From: Mesorhabditis belari
Lineage: Eukaryota > Nematoda > Chromadorea > Rhabditida > Rhabditidae
Direction: 5' to 3'
Length of the DNA: 64,000 bases
NCBI GenBank assembly: GCA_958450365.1
Contig: CAUEEP010000758.1
Location: 972,565-1,036,564 of the forward strand
Under the pieces are notes generated by a model, which was not told the origin of the DNA, ran no database searches, and was given only the letters and a program-made list of their open reading frames with translations. Of this stretch, positions 1-11,539 are shown one piece after another. The position numbers and the translations under genes were made by a program. Position 1 is the stretch's first letter, and each line of letters begins with the position of its first letter.

Positions 1-383
1 GCTGGAATAGGGTATTTAATCTAGATTAAGTTATTCAGTCTAGATTGGCAGGATTACGGTATTTAGTCCATCATCGGTACTCAGTCTAGATTAGCTGGAT
101 TACCAATCTAAGTCGATGATTTTAAACTAGCTGGTATCATCAATAAAGCCAAGCTTGGCCCTGGGAAATGGTTTTGATATCATAGATCTTATTCAACCAA
201 GTTAAATTCTTTAAGATAAAGTTTCGACTCCTAAAAGATCTATAAATCCAACTTTTAAGAAAACAAAAACGAAACAAAACAAAAGAAACAAAGCAAGCAA
301 AACAAGCAAAACAAACAAAAACTATTACGAGAAATAAACGGCTGAAAGTCCCATTCAACTTTCTAGAGACAACAATTTTCCAG
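1..383. other. Non-coding left edge, probably intron
   Basis: No convincing exon is seen. The first 120 bases repeat a loose motif around CTAGATTA and then become A-rich. The stretch ends in a good splice acceptor (TTTTCCAG) directly before the first recognised exon of the UNC-93-like gene, so it is most likely an intron of that gene whose earlier exons lie left of the window. Confidence 0.5.
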
Positions 384-3300
384 GTTTGCGCTGCCTATCT
401 CGGTTGTGCGATGGTTGCGGTAATGATTGTGGCAATGTTTCTGAACGCGTTGCACAAGGATACGATTAATCGGTAAAATTTGAAATCTTAATATAAGAAT
501 GTCTTAACATTAATAATATAAGAAATCTTAAGATAAGAATAAACCAAAAAAACTCTCAGCTATCCATCGAAAAAGAACGTAAAAAGAAAAGAATTTCAGA
601 ACGAAAAAGCCGCAATTCAACGCGCAAATTTTGAAACTCTCGCTGAAGAACTTCGCGAATGTGAAAGTAATCAAAAACATTTCTTTTCATCAAAACAAAT
701 GTTTAGGTGTTGTTGTTGATTCCATTGACAATATTCAACGGACTCGAGCAAGCGTTTGTTGTTGGAGTCTACACAAAAGTGAGTTCGAGAGATTGGTTGG
801 GTAAATGAACCGATAAAAGTGATTCAATCGAAAGCAATCACTTCAGTAATCAATTGTAGAAATTGTAGAAATGAGCCAACAAATAAATGATCATATTTAA
901 GTGACTGATTGGGTAAATGAACCAGTCAATGGAGTTCCAAGCAGTTGAGCAAATAAGTTCGATATTGGTTGGGTAAATGAACCGATAAAAGTGATTCAAT
1001 CGAAAGCAATCACTTCAGTAATCAATTGTAGAAATTGTAGAAATCAGCCAACAAATAAATGATCATATTTAAGTGACTGATTAGATAAATGAACCAGTTA
1101 ATGGAATTTCAAGCAGTTGAGCAAATAAGTTCGATATTGGTTGGGTAAATGAACCGATAAAAGTGATTCAATCAGTGATTTAACCGAAAGCAAATAAGTC
1201 AATCAATTAAACTGTTAAGTAAAGTAATTACTTGGGTAATTGATTCAACAAATGTAAATCACTTTTAGTCATTTGTTGGTTGTGGTTTGGGCATCTCGCA
1301 GATCGGTTTCGTCATGACGGCTTTTGGCGTAACAGATGCGATTTGCTCGCTCGTTTTTGGTGAGCAATCAGCTCTAAAACGTTTTCTAAAATGTGCAAAG
1401 CTACCGTAATCTTGTCTCTAATAGAAAACCAAAGTAGTACGATAGTTTCGAAAGTTGTCACGTTTTAGAAAACTCTAAAGGAGCACACTCTAAGGTTATC
1501 GGACATTTGATACGCGAACCCTTTTGCCATTGGCCAACTTTAAGCTCAAATATCTTGATGTTGAGCTGTCCAATTTATAAATTATTGATATCATTAGATG
1601 CGCCAAGTCTTTCTCTATCGATTGGTACAAAAACTATTTCAATTGGACAGCCGAACACCAAGAGATTCGAGCTCAAAGTTGGATTGTCAATAACGGAGCG
1701 GACATTTGACACGCTTCGCGGCCTTTGCCAGTGGCCCGGTGTTGGGCTGTCCAATTGAAATAGTTTTTGTACCAATCGATAGAGAAAGACTTGGCGCATC
1801 CAATGATATCAAGAATATTTCAATTGAACAGCCGTACACCAAAGTATTTGGGCTTAAAGTTGGATTATCAATGGGAAAGGGGGCGAGGTATCAAATGTCC
1901 CATAATGCACTCTAGTTTTAAGGGTAAATGAAGCGTTACGGTAATCGGAGCACTTTTTCTATTCTAAATTTTAAAAGCAATACCAATAATTATTCATAAA
2001 ATAGTTTTCAGGTCCTCTAATTAAACTCTTCGGTCGAACACCGCTTTTCGTTTTCGGTGCCGTGATCAACATGCTCATGATTGTCACGTTAGCGGTTTGT
2101 TTAAGATAAGAATGAAGTATTTAAAATAGATATTAAGTTATCTAAAGCTATTACTTATCTAAAGCTATTATTCTTTTTCAAGAACCAATTCAGATCTGGT
2201 CGCTAAACCCAACGGATTCCCTCGTTTTCTATGTGATCGCCGGCGTTTGGGGGATGGCTGACGGGGTTTGGAATACACAGATAAATGGTTGGTGCAAGGA
2301 ATTTCAATAAAATTCTATTAGTTTAATCTATTAGCTATCCAGGAGATTTTGGAGATTTTGGGATTTTGGAGATTTGAATATCGTTTCATATTTCTTTATC
2401 CACCCCCAAAAAAGAGGTTTTATGGAGAATTATTTTATTTGTTGTTAATGCTAAATAAATGTTGATTTTCAAAGTTCCTAAGGGTGGATAAAGAAATGTG
2501 AAACGGTCGCAGAATCTTCTTTCTTAGTTTTTTTTTGTTGAGAAAATCCAGTAACCCAAAAACGGTGTTTTTAGGGTTTTACAATATGGCCGAAAGGCCT
2601 TGCAAAAGAAAATAGCTCGATATCTCCACCCATTCTCCATAAAACCTCTTTTTGGGGGGTGGATAAAGAAATATGAAACGGACTGTAGATTAAGCACTAA
2701 GTGTAGAAGAGATTTGCAAAAGTCTCTTCTACACTAATTAGAAGAGACATTCTTCTAGCTACAGTCTCTGAATATCTTAAAATACTCAATATTGATATCT
2801 CCAGTTATTTGAATCCTTTCAGGTTTTTGGGTGGCTTTGGTCGGTCGTCAATCGTTGGATCTCGCGTTTGCGAATTATCGCTTCTGGGAGAGTCTCGGGA
2901 TTGCGCTCGGATTTCTTTTGTTAAGAGTTGGTCACTGTAAAAGTGTCGATTACCTTATAGTAACTAGTAAAGGGTACTGTAAACGTCTATAGTAACTGGG
3001 TTATTGTAGACTTTACTCTATAGAAGCTCTATAGATGCTCTATAGAGACTTGAGACTTTACTCTATAGATGCTCTATAGAGACTTTACTCTATAGATGCT
3101 CTATAGAGACTTTACTCTATAAGGTTATGTAAAAGAGTGCTGCAGAGTTATTGTAAGGGATTTCTGTGAGCGATATCATAGGATTGTGTTACCGTAATTT
3201 GTTTTTCTTTTCCAGTTCACGAGCGTTCAGGAGTTTTTATGGATTTCGATCAGTGTGCTCTTGTTGGGTATTTGTGGTTACATTTGCATTGAGTTGTACG

Positions 3301-3749
3301 ATTTGATAATTGTAAGTGAATTGGTCAAAAATTGCAAACACTGATTACTCAGAGCTACTTGAATATGGAGAAATTGATGGAAATGATTTGCATTTGGAGA
3401 AGGAAGCCATTGCCCACACAAGAGCCGACATCGATGCAAGTATCACTGCTCAGCTCGACACCGGTATGAGGAAAAAGTCACCGATTTCCTAGAAAACGAT
3501 TCCGATTCAAGGCCTTAGGGTAAATAAGGGTTAACAAGGGTTACCGACAAGGTTACAGTACGTACAGTTACCCTATGAACGTTTGCAATCTTGCAATTTG
3601 TTGTTAAATGTGACAAAAAGTAGATTACAGATGGCCACATCAGCAACTCAACCAACCTCAATGCTCACATCAACGACGACGAATCCAGAAACGATTTAGA
3701 AAAAAAAGAATTCTGTTCACTTGTATTTATTGTTGATAAAGTCTTCTAA
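384..3749 (+). CDS. UNC-93-like multi-pass membrane protein (5' end outside window)
   Basis: Ten exons join in phase: 384-472, 600-666, 707-778, 1269-1359, 2012-2094, 2194-2287, 2823-2926, 3216-3311, 3355-3463 and 3631-3749. The translation carries UNC-93 family hallmarks (an MFS-related fold): LLLIPLTIFNGLEQAFVVG, IGFVMTAFGVTDA, GPLIKLFGRTPLFVFG, GMADGVWNTQING and AFANYRFWESLGIALGF. At least five hydrophobic segments are visible, and the protein ends in an acidic cytoplasmic tail. In C. elegans UNC-93 regulates a two-pore potassium channel in muscle. Paralogues are poorly known, so only the family is assigned. The N-terminal membrane segments lie outside the window. Two donors are the less usual GTTGGT. 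The start of exon nine (AG at 3353-3354) was chosen for frame and is the least certain edge. Long introns carry repeats. Confidence 0.85.
791..1150. repeat. Two tandem copies of a ~174-bp unit in an UNC-93-like intron
   Basis: The block beginning TTGGTTGGGTAAATGAACCG near 793 recurs almost base for base near 965 and starts again near 1138. Within each unit the phrase GGGTAAATGAACC also occurs twice. This is a recent local duplication inside the intron at 779-1268. Confidence 0.8.
1489..1913. repeat. Foldback element, family H
   Basis: Inverted arms contain GACATTTGA(T/C)ACGC, TTTAAGCTCAAATATCTTG and a shared segment reading ACCAATCGATAGAGAAAGAC. The outer ends resemble GCACACTCTAA and ATGCACTCTAG. 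A related copy lies at 37935-38190. It has no coding capacity and sits in the intron at 1360-2011. Confidence 0.65.
2375..2684. repeat. Palindromic MITE-like element, family J
   Basis: The left arm contains CGTTTCATATTTCTTTATCC followed by CACCCCCAAAAAAGAGG. The right arm is its reverse complement, ending GAAATATGAAACGGACTGT, and a third internal partial arm lies near 2485. The size and perfect arms fit a non-autonomous foldback transposon in the intron at 2288-2822. Confidence 0.7.
3002..3125. repeat. Short tandem repeat (CTATAGATG/CTATAGAGACTTTA)
   Basis: Repeated blocks of TTTACTCTATAGATGCTCTATAGAGAC in the intron at 2927-3215 of the UNC-93-like gene. Many copies are self-complementary around CTATAG. 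Confidence 0.8.
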
Positions 3750-4799
3750 AAGAGACCAATTTGGAGAAATTTCAGAAACTAAAACAATCCAATAGAACAA
3801 TCAACTAACAAGGGAATGTCAACCGGGTGTGATGGTTAAATGACACGGACCATATACTATTTGACGCAGAATTTTGCGCTGATTCCAAATCTGCTTTCCG
3901 TTTTTGTAACGCAGCACTCTGTCAAAAGTTATAAGCGTTCAAAGTTTTGTATGGAATTTTAAAAATCATCCCTCGATTTATAGGCAGATTTCCCAGAGTG
4001 TTTAAGAAGAAGTGTTGTGCGGAAGGTTCTTTGCGCAACTGGGTCATTTGCGCAACTCGGCATAACTTTCTTTTAATTGGACCAATCTTTATGATTTTGC
4101 TTTCATTTTGTAGATCTCAATAAGTGCAACAAAATGAAACAAAAATCATAAAGATTGGTCCAGTTAGAAGAAAGTTATGGCGAGTTGCGCAAAGAAATTT
4201 GCGGAAACTAGCCTACCCCTAGAATGCTGTTCCCCAGTAGAAAACCTGCCTGGTATATCCATCGATTTGCACGATTTATTACCGTAATTTTTAAAAGTTG
4301 CAAGCTCTTTTCTAGTTTTGATAATTGACAGTATCTATTTGGCACAATGTAAATCCTTGTAAAGTAGGTAATTGGCTGAAATCTGGCATTTCACGAAAGA
4401 ATTGCAAAGAATTGAGCCAACGGCACCGAGAGAATTACCAATGAAACGGTAGATCTCAATCAAAAACAGCATTCTTTTTTTAAAAAAATACCAAGTGCCT
4501 TTTCATTGCATAACATTCGTTTGTCTAGTCCGATTGTACTTCGTTGCGCCTCTTTTGTGTGGACAAAAGGGATACGCCAACATACAATGAAATTCGAGAC
4601 ACGCCAGAGTTTCTCCCCGTCATTTGGCCATCCCCGTACTCACTCCCTTGATTAAAATCATCATTTTGTCAGCTGATTTAAAAAAACCATCGAAATAGAT
4701 CTTGCCTTGTTTTTTCATTTTAACTTTATCCCATTCTTTTATCTTTGAAAACAATTTATTATTTAGAACCGATGCGAAGGGCTCGATGCCTGTGACAAA
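3750..4799. other. Intergenic spacer between UNC-93-like and ING3-like genes
   Basis: No exon is seen. It holds one family A palindrome (next entry). A splice acceptor (TTATTTAG, ending at 4766) lies 33 bases before the ING3-like start codon and could accept an SL leader. No clear promoter motif is visible. Confidence 0.5.
4020..4222. repeat. Foldback element, family A (TTTGCGCAACT arms)
   Basis: Inverted arms include TTTGCGCAACTCGGCATAAC and ATAAAGATTGGTCCA, with a short centre near TAGATCTCAATAAGTGCAAC. The sequence ends in TTTGCGGAAACTAGCCTACCCCTA. A near-identical copy lies at 30673-30897 and a fragment at 32595-32840. Confidence 0.8.
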
Positions 4800-7791
4800 A
4801 TGTATATTGAGGAGATTTATGAACGTGAGTTTTTAGTTTTATAAAAATTTCTTTGATTAAAATTATATTTTAGTAATCGAGGACGTTCCGGAGCAAGTCA
4901 AGAAGCAGTACAACGAGATCAAACACCTTGATGTCGAATGGCAAAGTTTGTTTTTTCATAAGAAAATTTTAGCACGACTTTGTTATCTTTAGCTTTTACT
5001 CTATAGCCACGAATCTGATAAAACTTCTTACTAAAAAATTGTAAAGGCTTACTCGAGTAAATTTTAATCGTTCAAAATCTATTCGAATCAAAAAAGATCA
5101 CTCTTTTCAACATTTTAATATTTGTTGTTACATGCAATTTTAAAAAAAATTGGTAGGAACGATTTATTGCCGAAAACACAGCAAAGCAATCAAGGGTTGT
5201 ACTCAATCGGGAGATTCTTGCGGCGGACCATTCCATCGCCTTGGAACCATTCACGGCGGAATTGCTTGGCGGCACCATCGGGGGTGTTGGTCCATTCGAT
5301 GGTGATGCGGTCGTTGTTGGTCTCTTCTTGACCGAAGGCAAAGGCATCGCACGAGACGGCAACCTAAATAAAACAATCAGTGAAGTAGAATAAAATCAAA
5401 GACAAAGGGAAATAAAACTTACAAGGACACCCTCCTTTGGGTCCAAAACACCGCATGGTGGGTCGACTCCAAGGCGCTTCATGTTGGTGGTCTTGAAGGC
5501 CCAGCCGATACGACGACCTCCAGCATTGATCACCTAAATAAGAAAATTAATAAGTGACAAGGAAATAAGTTCAAAAAAGGGGTCATAAGCAAGTAGGGTA
5601 AATAAACAAAAAAATAAAAAAATCCATACCTTGATGTGGTAGGTGTGCTTGTCGTCGTAGGGGGCGTTGAAAACGACCTTCGCGTTGGGTTGAGTGATGA
5701 TGTCGCCGGGTGGGATCGATTGAGCCATCTTGTCGGGTTGAAGTCGAGAAGACTGATATCTATCCGACAAAATGGTTTCCTTTTATTTGACGGATTAATG
5801 CTAATTTCAGTGGTTTCCAATGTAGATTAGGGAAAATGAGACATTATGTTAATTTTTAAAGAAAAATTACAAAGGTTTGACTAATTCTTAACATTTTAGA
5901 ACAACACGAGCAATTCAAGCGTCTACGCGACAAACTGATGAACGACCCAAAGAATCTATCCCCTGAGGAGAAGTTGAAAGTGTGCACAGAAATTGGAAAG
6001 GTTAATTTTGCTTTGTAGATTTAACGTTTTGTTGTCTAGATCTATCAACTGATGAAAACGTTGGGTCAAAAGAAAATTCGCTTGACGGAGAGTGCTGAAC
6101 AAATTCTACGACTCATTGCTGATAAGGTTAGCTGTATTTTGAACAAAAGTTAAAGTTTAGTAATTACAATTTAGGTGACAAAGGATCAACTTCAGTTCAA
6201 ATGGGATTTAGAAGCAGAGAATCCGGGTTGTACGGAGGCTATTGAATCAAGTATTGAGTCGCTTTTTTCGAAAAATTTTGTTTTTAGATTTTATCACCTC
6301 TTGGCAAGCAAGACATCAAAAGAATCATCGCATAAAACAAACGGTGGTCGACCCTTCACTTTTCAGCGATTCTTATGGATCTTCTTCACATCTCCGCCAA
6401 CCTCTAGGTAGTTTTTAAAAATTGTTTGTTTGTCTTATTTTGTATTGTAATTTAGGACCTCGTAACAATGGCGGCTTCTTGTCTAATTTCAAAACATCTC
6501 GACCGGTGTGTTTTTTTGCGTTTTCCATGTTATAAGTTTACTTTTAGGGTCCACCCGTAAAAAACAAAGGTCGCAAAAATGCAAATGCGCGTTCGCGTGG
6601 TCGACCACCGAAAGTCGACTCATTTGGTAAGTAAAATGAAATTGTTTGATTAAAACATTGTAAATTAAGGTTTCCCATCGGTCAAAGGCGATGATGAGAT
6701 CAGCCAAGCGAGCTCGATTCGTGATGAAGACTCGATTTCAAACTTACTTGCCGGTTGGTTGTTTATAAATGATTTAGATCGTACACAAATGCTATTTGAA
6801 GCAATCGAATTAAAAACTTCCTAACGTTGTTCTAAAATTTTTTAAATACAATAGACTTTTTCCATAAAAATGTTGTTTTTAGATGAGGATATAAATGATC
6901 TGCATGATATCTTCCCTCAAATGCCATCTCCTCCACGTGAAATGCTCGATATTATCAAGGTTATAAAAACTAATTTAGTCAATTGTATTAAAACAGTTTT
7001 AGGACGATCCCGGATCAATCTTCAATTACGATAGTGAGCTGTCAATGTCTCTTCCCTCGCCTGGGAACGGCTATTCAAAAAATTATATGTCAAGGGTTGC
7101 CAGGTAAGCAAAATATTTATTCGGCTGATATATATATTTTTCTTTACAGGGAAGGATCCGATTCTTCTTTCATATTGGGTGATCGAAAAAAGCGTTTCTC
7201 CTCAGATGTGAGTCTTCATGGCCGTCATCGAAGGTTAGCTTAGTGTTTGAGAGCTTTAATTAATAAGAAATTAGATTAACTACACGTGTTGAAGAGATGT
7301 TGAGTGAAAAACGAGAGAAAGATCAACGAAAGCGACCACATCCACGAGACGACGAACATTTTGTAAGCTATTGTTCGGGTCATGAAAACGAGATAGTTTT
7401 TATTGAATCTGTAATATTAGTCATTTTTTAAGCCCCGATCGCTAAACTTCAAGAATGGTGATGGTCTTGGCGACGAAGATGACGAACATGATGATGAGGA
7501 CTCACACACGGTTTGGTGCATCTGCAAGAAGCCATCTGATGGAGAGATGATCTACTGTGAAAACGAAAAGGTACTTTATTGATTGCTGAAGATTTAAGGT
7601 CGATTCAACTTTTACTGGAAACACACTACATTTGTTTTCAAGTGCAACTTAGAACCAAAATAGATTTTTATTTCAAAATTTAGTGTCGAATTCAATGGTT
7701 CCACTTTGAATGTGTCGGATTGAAGCAAGCTCCGATTGGTCATTGGTTTTGCCAGGAGTGCCGACAACGACGTCAAGAATCATCTTTCTAG
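4800..7791 (+). CDS. ing-3: ING3-type PHD-finger chromatin protein
   Basis: About 429 residues from roughly 14 exons; the first four are 4800-4824, 4874-4945, 5900-6000 and 6040-6126. The N-terminus ([20 protein letters not shown] onward) and the segment [16 protein letters not shown] match the ING domain of the ING3 subfamily. A basic AT-hook-like RGRPPK lies near residues 194-199. The C-terminal PHD finger (about 377-420) keeps the C4HC3 order from [15 protein letters not shown] through [13 protein letters not shown] to WFCQEC. ING3 proteins recruit NuA4-type histone acetyltransferase complexes to H3K4me3 in the nucleus. The start is the first ATG giving the ING frame; two nearby upstream ATGs do not. 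Intron two (4946-5899) contains a complete antisense MSP gene. The UBX gene follows 345 bp downstream in the same direction. Confidence 0.92.
5190..5728 (-). CDS. msp: Major sperm protein, copy 1, nested in ing-3 intron
   Basis: Three exons (5630-5728, 5423-5533, 5190-5363) give exactly 127 residues, the standard MSP length, from [20 protein letters not shown] to [14 protein letters not shown] is the nematode sperm motility protein. It polymerises into filaments that push the amoeboid sperm and also acts as an extracellular oocyte maturation signal. All splice sites are intact and the frame is open, so the gene looks functional. It lies antisense within the ing-3 intron at 4946-5899. Start at 5728 was chosen because MSPs begin MAQ; an upstream in-frame ATG would add 14 residues. 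It differs from copy 2 at residue 68 (Gly here, Asp there) and residue 115 (Met here, Ile there). Confidence 0.96.
5729..5857 (-). promoter_or_regulatory. Putative MSP copy 1 promoter
   Basis: About 130 bases upstream of the ATG are nearly identical in both MSP copies and then similarity stops, so the whole duplicated promoter seems to lie here. It contains, read on the minus strand, GGATAGATATC (5755-5765) with GATA cores. C. elegans msp genes are known to depend on GATA sites bound by ELT-1. The TATA region is weak. Functional assignment is inference. Confidence 0.4.
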
Positions 7792-8135
7792 GTTACTATT
7801 TCTAGGCTTTCCTATATTATTATTTCTTCTTTATTAATTCGTTTAACAGGTCTCTAAAACGTGATATACTTTTTTCTTTTTTTTGAACATATCTATTTAC
7901 CTTGTGTTATTGTTGAGATTCATAGGTTTTACGATTTTGTTAGGCTGTTGCAGTTTATTGAAATAGTTTATTGAATAATCCCGATTGTTATGTCGAATAA
8001 TAAAAGTTTAACGAAATGAATGATAATTATTCTAAATGATTTTTAATCATGTAAAATATTTTACTAAACTTTTTTTGGTTTACTTTAATAGCTTCTAGTT
8101 TCGTGTAATCGTCTAAATTTTAGATAGTTTCGACG
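7792..8135. other. Short intergenic spacer, possible operon junction
   Basis: The spacer contains AATAAAA near 7997 (a poly(A) signal), then T-rich tracts near 8070-8090, then a splice acceptor AATTTTAG ending at 8123, 12 bases before the next start codon. This order (poly(A) signal, U-rich stretch, trans-splice acceptor) is what nematode operon junctions look like, although 345 bp is on the long side. Operon status is inferred. Confidence 0.4.
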
Positions 8136-11100
8136 ATGAGTGACGATAACGAAGGAAAATTACAACAATTTATGGTAAATAGTTTTTTTTTATTCATCTG
8201 AAATCTTGGTTTTAGGAGATCACTGGTGTGGATGATCGGGATCTTGCGGACGCGATCCTCGCTTCAATGAATTACGAGGTGGAAAGAGCCGTCGAACAGC
8301 ATTTCTCCGGAGGCCCTTCAAATGGGTTAGTTGATGCTAATGTTTCAAAAAGTTGAATTTTGATGAATCAGTTTATCGAAAGCACTTTACCTGGCCTTGC
8401 CTTACTTTCCTGATGTTTTCCCTTTTTGCATCATCAACTTATGAATCAGTTGGAATGCACTTTCACAAGTCTGTTGAGCCTCTTTAAGCTTAATCGTTGC
8501 GATTATATTTGGAAGTGCAATGGATAGGAAAAGCTGATCCAGAATTTTGAAAGTAAAACCGATTCACCACATTGCTCCATCCAAGCAAAATTACTGCAAA
8601 CTTTATTTTATTTTGTTTTAAATTTAGCGCTGAGGAGGACGATATTGCCATCATCGAGCAGCCACATGCAGCACGAGCTACTCCTTCTCCCGACATTGAG
8701 GCAATCGTTCCTGAGTTGCTTCCACGGGCACGACAAACTTATCATACAGCTGCACATATTGGTTCGTTTTAGGCACATTACTTGTGCCAGTTTTTATATT
8801 GTTTTGATCTGAATTTGTTTAGTTGAGCAACCTTCGTCGTCTTCAATTGCAGATCGCACACGTGGACGACGTGCTAATGGACGAGAAGCCGCTCGACAGC
8901 AGAGTCGACAGAATAGGCGTCGTGATTTGGTTCACGAGGATGATGATAGTGATATGGTTGGCTAAAAAACAATCAATCTAATTAACTTCGAATGTTCAGG
9001 ATACAAGTGCCTATGCTTATCAACCAGATGACGAAGACATGCTTGCGGAATCTCAACAGAATGAATATACGGTTCCGCTTATTCCCAAGGATTATGGCGA
9101 CATTTACGAAGCTATCAACAATTTCATCACAATTTTTGATGTCAGGTAATACTTATTTTTTTTTTGTTTTTGAAACTTAATCCGGATCTTAGATATCGAA
9201 ATGGTGGTATCTCTTCAAAGCCTCCACTCAACTTTTATCACGGTACACTTCAAGAAGCAGTTCAACAGGTAGTTATCGGATAACTCAATTATGTATCTGC
9301 TATTTTAGGCTTTTGACCCGGTTGGTAAAGGTGTGGAAGAACGACGACCGTTGGCTTTGTATTTGCATCATGATCGCGGAATTGCATCCAACATTTTTCC
9401 ACCAAAGGTAAGTTTATTTAGAACTTTTTGTTTCATCCCACGTTCAGATTCTTTGCTCTGAGTCGGTTTCTAACTTGTTACGCGGTCAATTTGTTTTGTG
9501 GCCTTGGGATGTCACGGAGCGAGAACATCAAACACAGGTGACTATTGAACACTAGACACACGACAAATTTTCCGTTTGAAAACCCAACAATTGGCAGTAT
9601 ATTGGAAATGATAATGAAATACATTCACAGTACAAATTTTATTGGGCACTCAAAATCATGGCAGATCAAGGGTTGTACTCGATAGGGAGATTCTTGCGGC
9701 GGACGATTCCATCTCCTTGGAACCATTCACGGCGGAATTGCTTGGCGGCACCATCGGGGGTGTTGGTCCATTCGATGGTGATGCGATCGTTGTTGGTCTC
9801 TTCTTGACCGAAGGCAAAGGCATCGCACGAGACGGCAACCTAAACAAAACAATCAGTGAAGTAGAATAAAATCAAAGACAAAGGGAAATAAAACTTACAA
9901 GGACATCCTCCTTTGGGTCCAAAACACCGCATGGTGGGTCGACTCCAAGGCGCTTCATGTTGGTGGTCTTGAAGGCCCAGCCGATACGACGACCTCCAGC
10001 ATTGATCACCTAAATAAGAAAATTAATAAATGACAAGGAAATAAGTTCAAAAAAGGGGTCATAAGCAAGTAGGGTAAATAAACGAAAAAATAAAAAAATC
10101 CATACCTTGATGTGGTAGGTGTGCTTGTCGTCGTAGGGGGCGTTGAAAACGACCTTCGCGTTGGGTTGAGTGATGATGTCGCCGGGTGGGATCGATTGAG
10201 CCATCTTGTCGGGTTGAAGTCGAGAAGACTGATATCCATCCGACAAAATGGTTTCCTTTTATTTGACGAATTAATGCTAATTTCAGTGGTTTCCAATGTA
10301 GATCAGGGAAAATGAGACATTATGTTAATTTTTCTATGAACAGCAGTCAACAAACAGCATGACTTTTGAAAAGGTGTTGTGCAATTAACTGTTTAGTTAC
10401 GAGACTGGATGTCATTGGCTGGGATGGACGAAGTTTTTGGACAAACCGTTGAGCTCCGTGCTCGCAACAAGGATCTCTTCCCAATGCTTTTACTCATTAT
10501 CAAGGATAAAGGAAAGCTTCGGATTGGTGAATCTGTCTTTGGTAAGATTTTCCTCATCCTTTTTGTTTTATTCGTGGTATTTAGGCACCGATTCGCATGA
10601 ACTAGCCGTTCAGAAGTTAATGTCTATTGTTGATGTCTACAATCAGGTTCTTAGGCAAGCTCATATATTCTATTGAAGTTTTAGATTCGCTTGGCCAATA
10701 TGGCTGATGATGCGGCAAGAAAAGAACGCGATCGCCTACGAGAAGAGCAACATCAAGAGTAGGATATTAGAAAAAATAAAAGTACTATGATTTGCGTTCA
10801 GATATGAAGCTTCACTGGCTGCTGATCGCGCTCGTCAAGAAGCAAGGGATCGTGAAATTCGTGAACAACAAGAGGCTGAGGAACGTCGCGTATTTGCTGA
10901 AGCAGAGGAGGCGATGCGACGGTTGAAATATTTGTAGAAGCTCTATTAACGTTGATTGGATTTAGGAAAAACGTGGAAAAGTCGATTCCAGTTGAGCCTG
11001 AAGAGAAAGAGCCTAATTTGGTTCATGTGAAATTTCGACTTCCTAACGGAGAAATGGTTTTTTGAATATTTAAAGAGTTTAACATTTAATTTTTAGTTGC

Positions 11101-11539
11101 TGCGTCGTTTTCGCCGTACAGAAAAGTTGTCTCTACTGCTTGCTTTTTTGGATGTTAAAGGATTCAACCCGGAGAAGTTCAAATTCTTCAACTCGGATTT
11201 CCCAAAGAAAGATGTAAGTAGAGTTTAGAGTAATTTTTGAGCAGGGTTGATCCAGAATGTCAGGACAGAATTGGTCACGTTTCAAATTAAAAAAAACCGA
11301 CAGAGTTACTTTTGTAAAACCCAAAACGAATGGTTGACCAAATTTTTGATCTATCTCTGTCACGAAACTCAAAAGAAAACCTAACTTTGTCCGAAATATT
11401 TTGGGCTTAGAATATCCATAGCTTTGCTATCATTACATGTGCTAAATTTACATTTCAGGTATCAACAATGGACAAAAATGGCACATTTGAGACGTTGAAA
11501 TGGCCGGGGCGCGAGCAGATCTTTGTCGAAGAGATTTAA
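8136..11539 (+). CDS. ubxn-3: FAF1/UBXN-3-type UBA-UAS-UBX adaptor of p97/CDC-48
   Basis: Fifteen exons join in phase to 505 residues. Exons are 8136-8174, 8216-8325, 8628-8761, 8823-8956, 9000-9145, 9193-9268, 9309-9407, 9448-9537, 10397-10541, 10585-10646, 10685-10758, 10802-10921, 10966-11056, 11097-11213 and 11459-11539. An N-terminal UBA-like domain (about 5-45) is followed by a basic and acidic linker. A UAS thioredoxin-like domain (about 175-330) includes [19 protein letters not shown] and [13 protein letters not shown] charged coiled coil rich in Arg/Glu (about 340-420) leads to a C-terminal UBX domain (about 425-505). FAF1-like proteins bring ubiquitinated substrates to the p97/CDC-48 ATPase; C. 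elegans UBXN-3 acts in replication licensing turnover. Intron eight (9538-10396) contains the second antisense MSP gene. Confidence 0.92.
9666..10204 (-). CDS. msp: Major sperm protein, copy 2, nested in ubxn-3 intron
   Basis: Three exons (10106-10204, 9899-10009, 9666-9839) have exactly the same sizes and phases as copy 1 and encode 127 residues. The protein differs from copy 1 only at residue 68 (Asp) and residue 115 (Ile). The introns are also almost identical to those of copy 1, so the pair arose by DNA-level duplication or is kept alike by gene conversion, not by retrotransposition. It lies antisense in the ubxn-3 intron at 9538-10396. Frame and splice sites are intact. Confidence 0.96.
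10205..10333 (-). promoter_or_regulatory. Putative MSP copy 2 promoter
   Basis: This matches the region upstream of copy 1 with only a few substitutions, one of which changes GGATAGATATC to GGATGGATATC and so removes one of two adjacent GATA cores. Similarity to copy 1 ends near the phrase GAGACATTATGTTAATTTTT (read on the plus strand). Confidence 0.4.

Noticed and set aside
5072..5362. Open frame of 96 codons overlapping MSP exon 3
   Set aside because: Out-of-frame shadow of the MSP exon.
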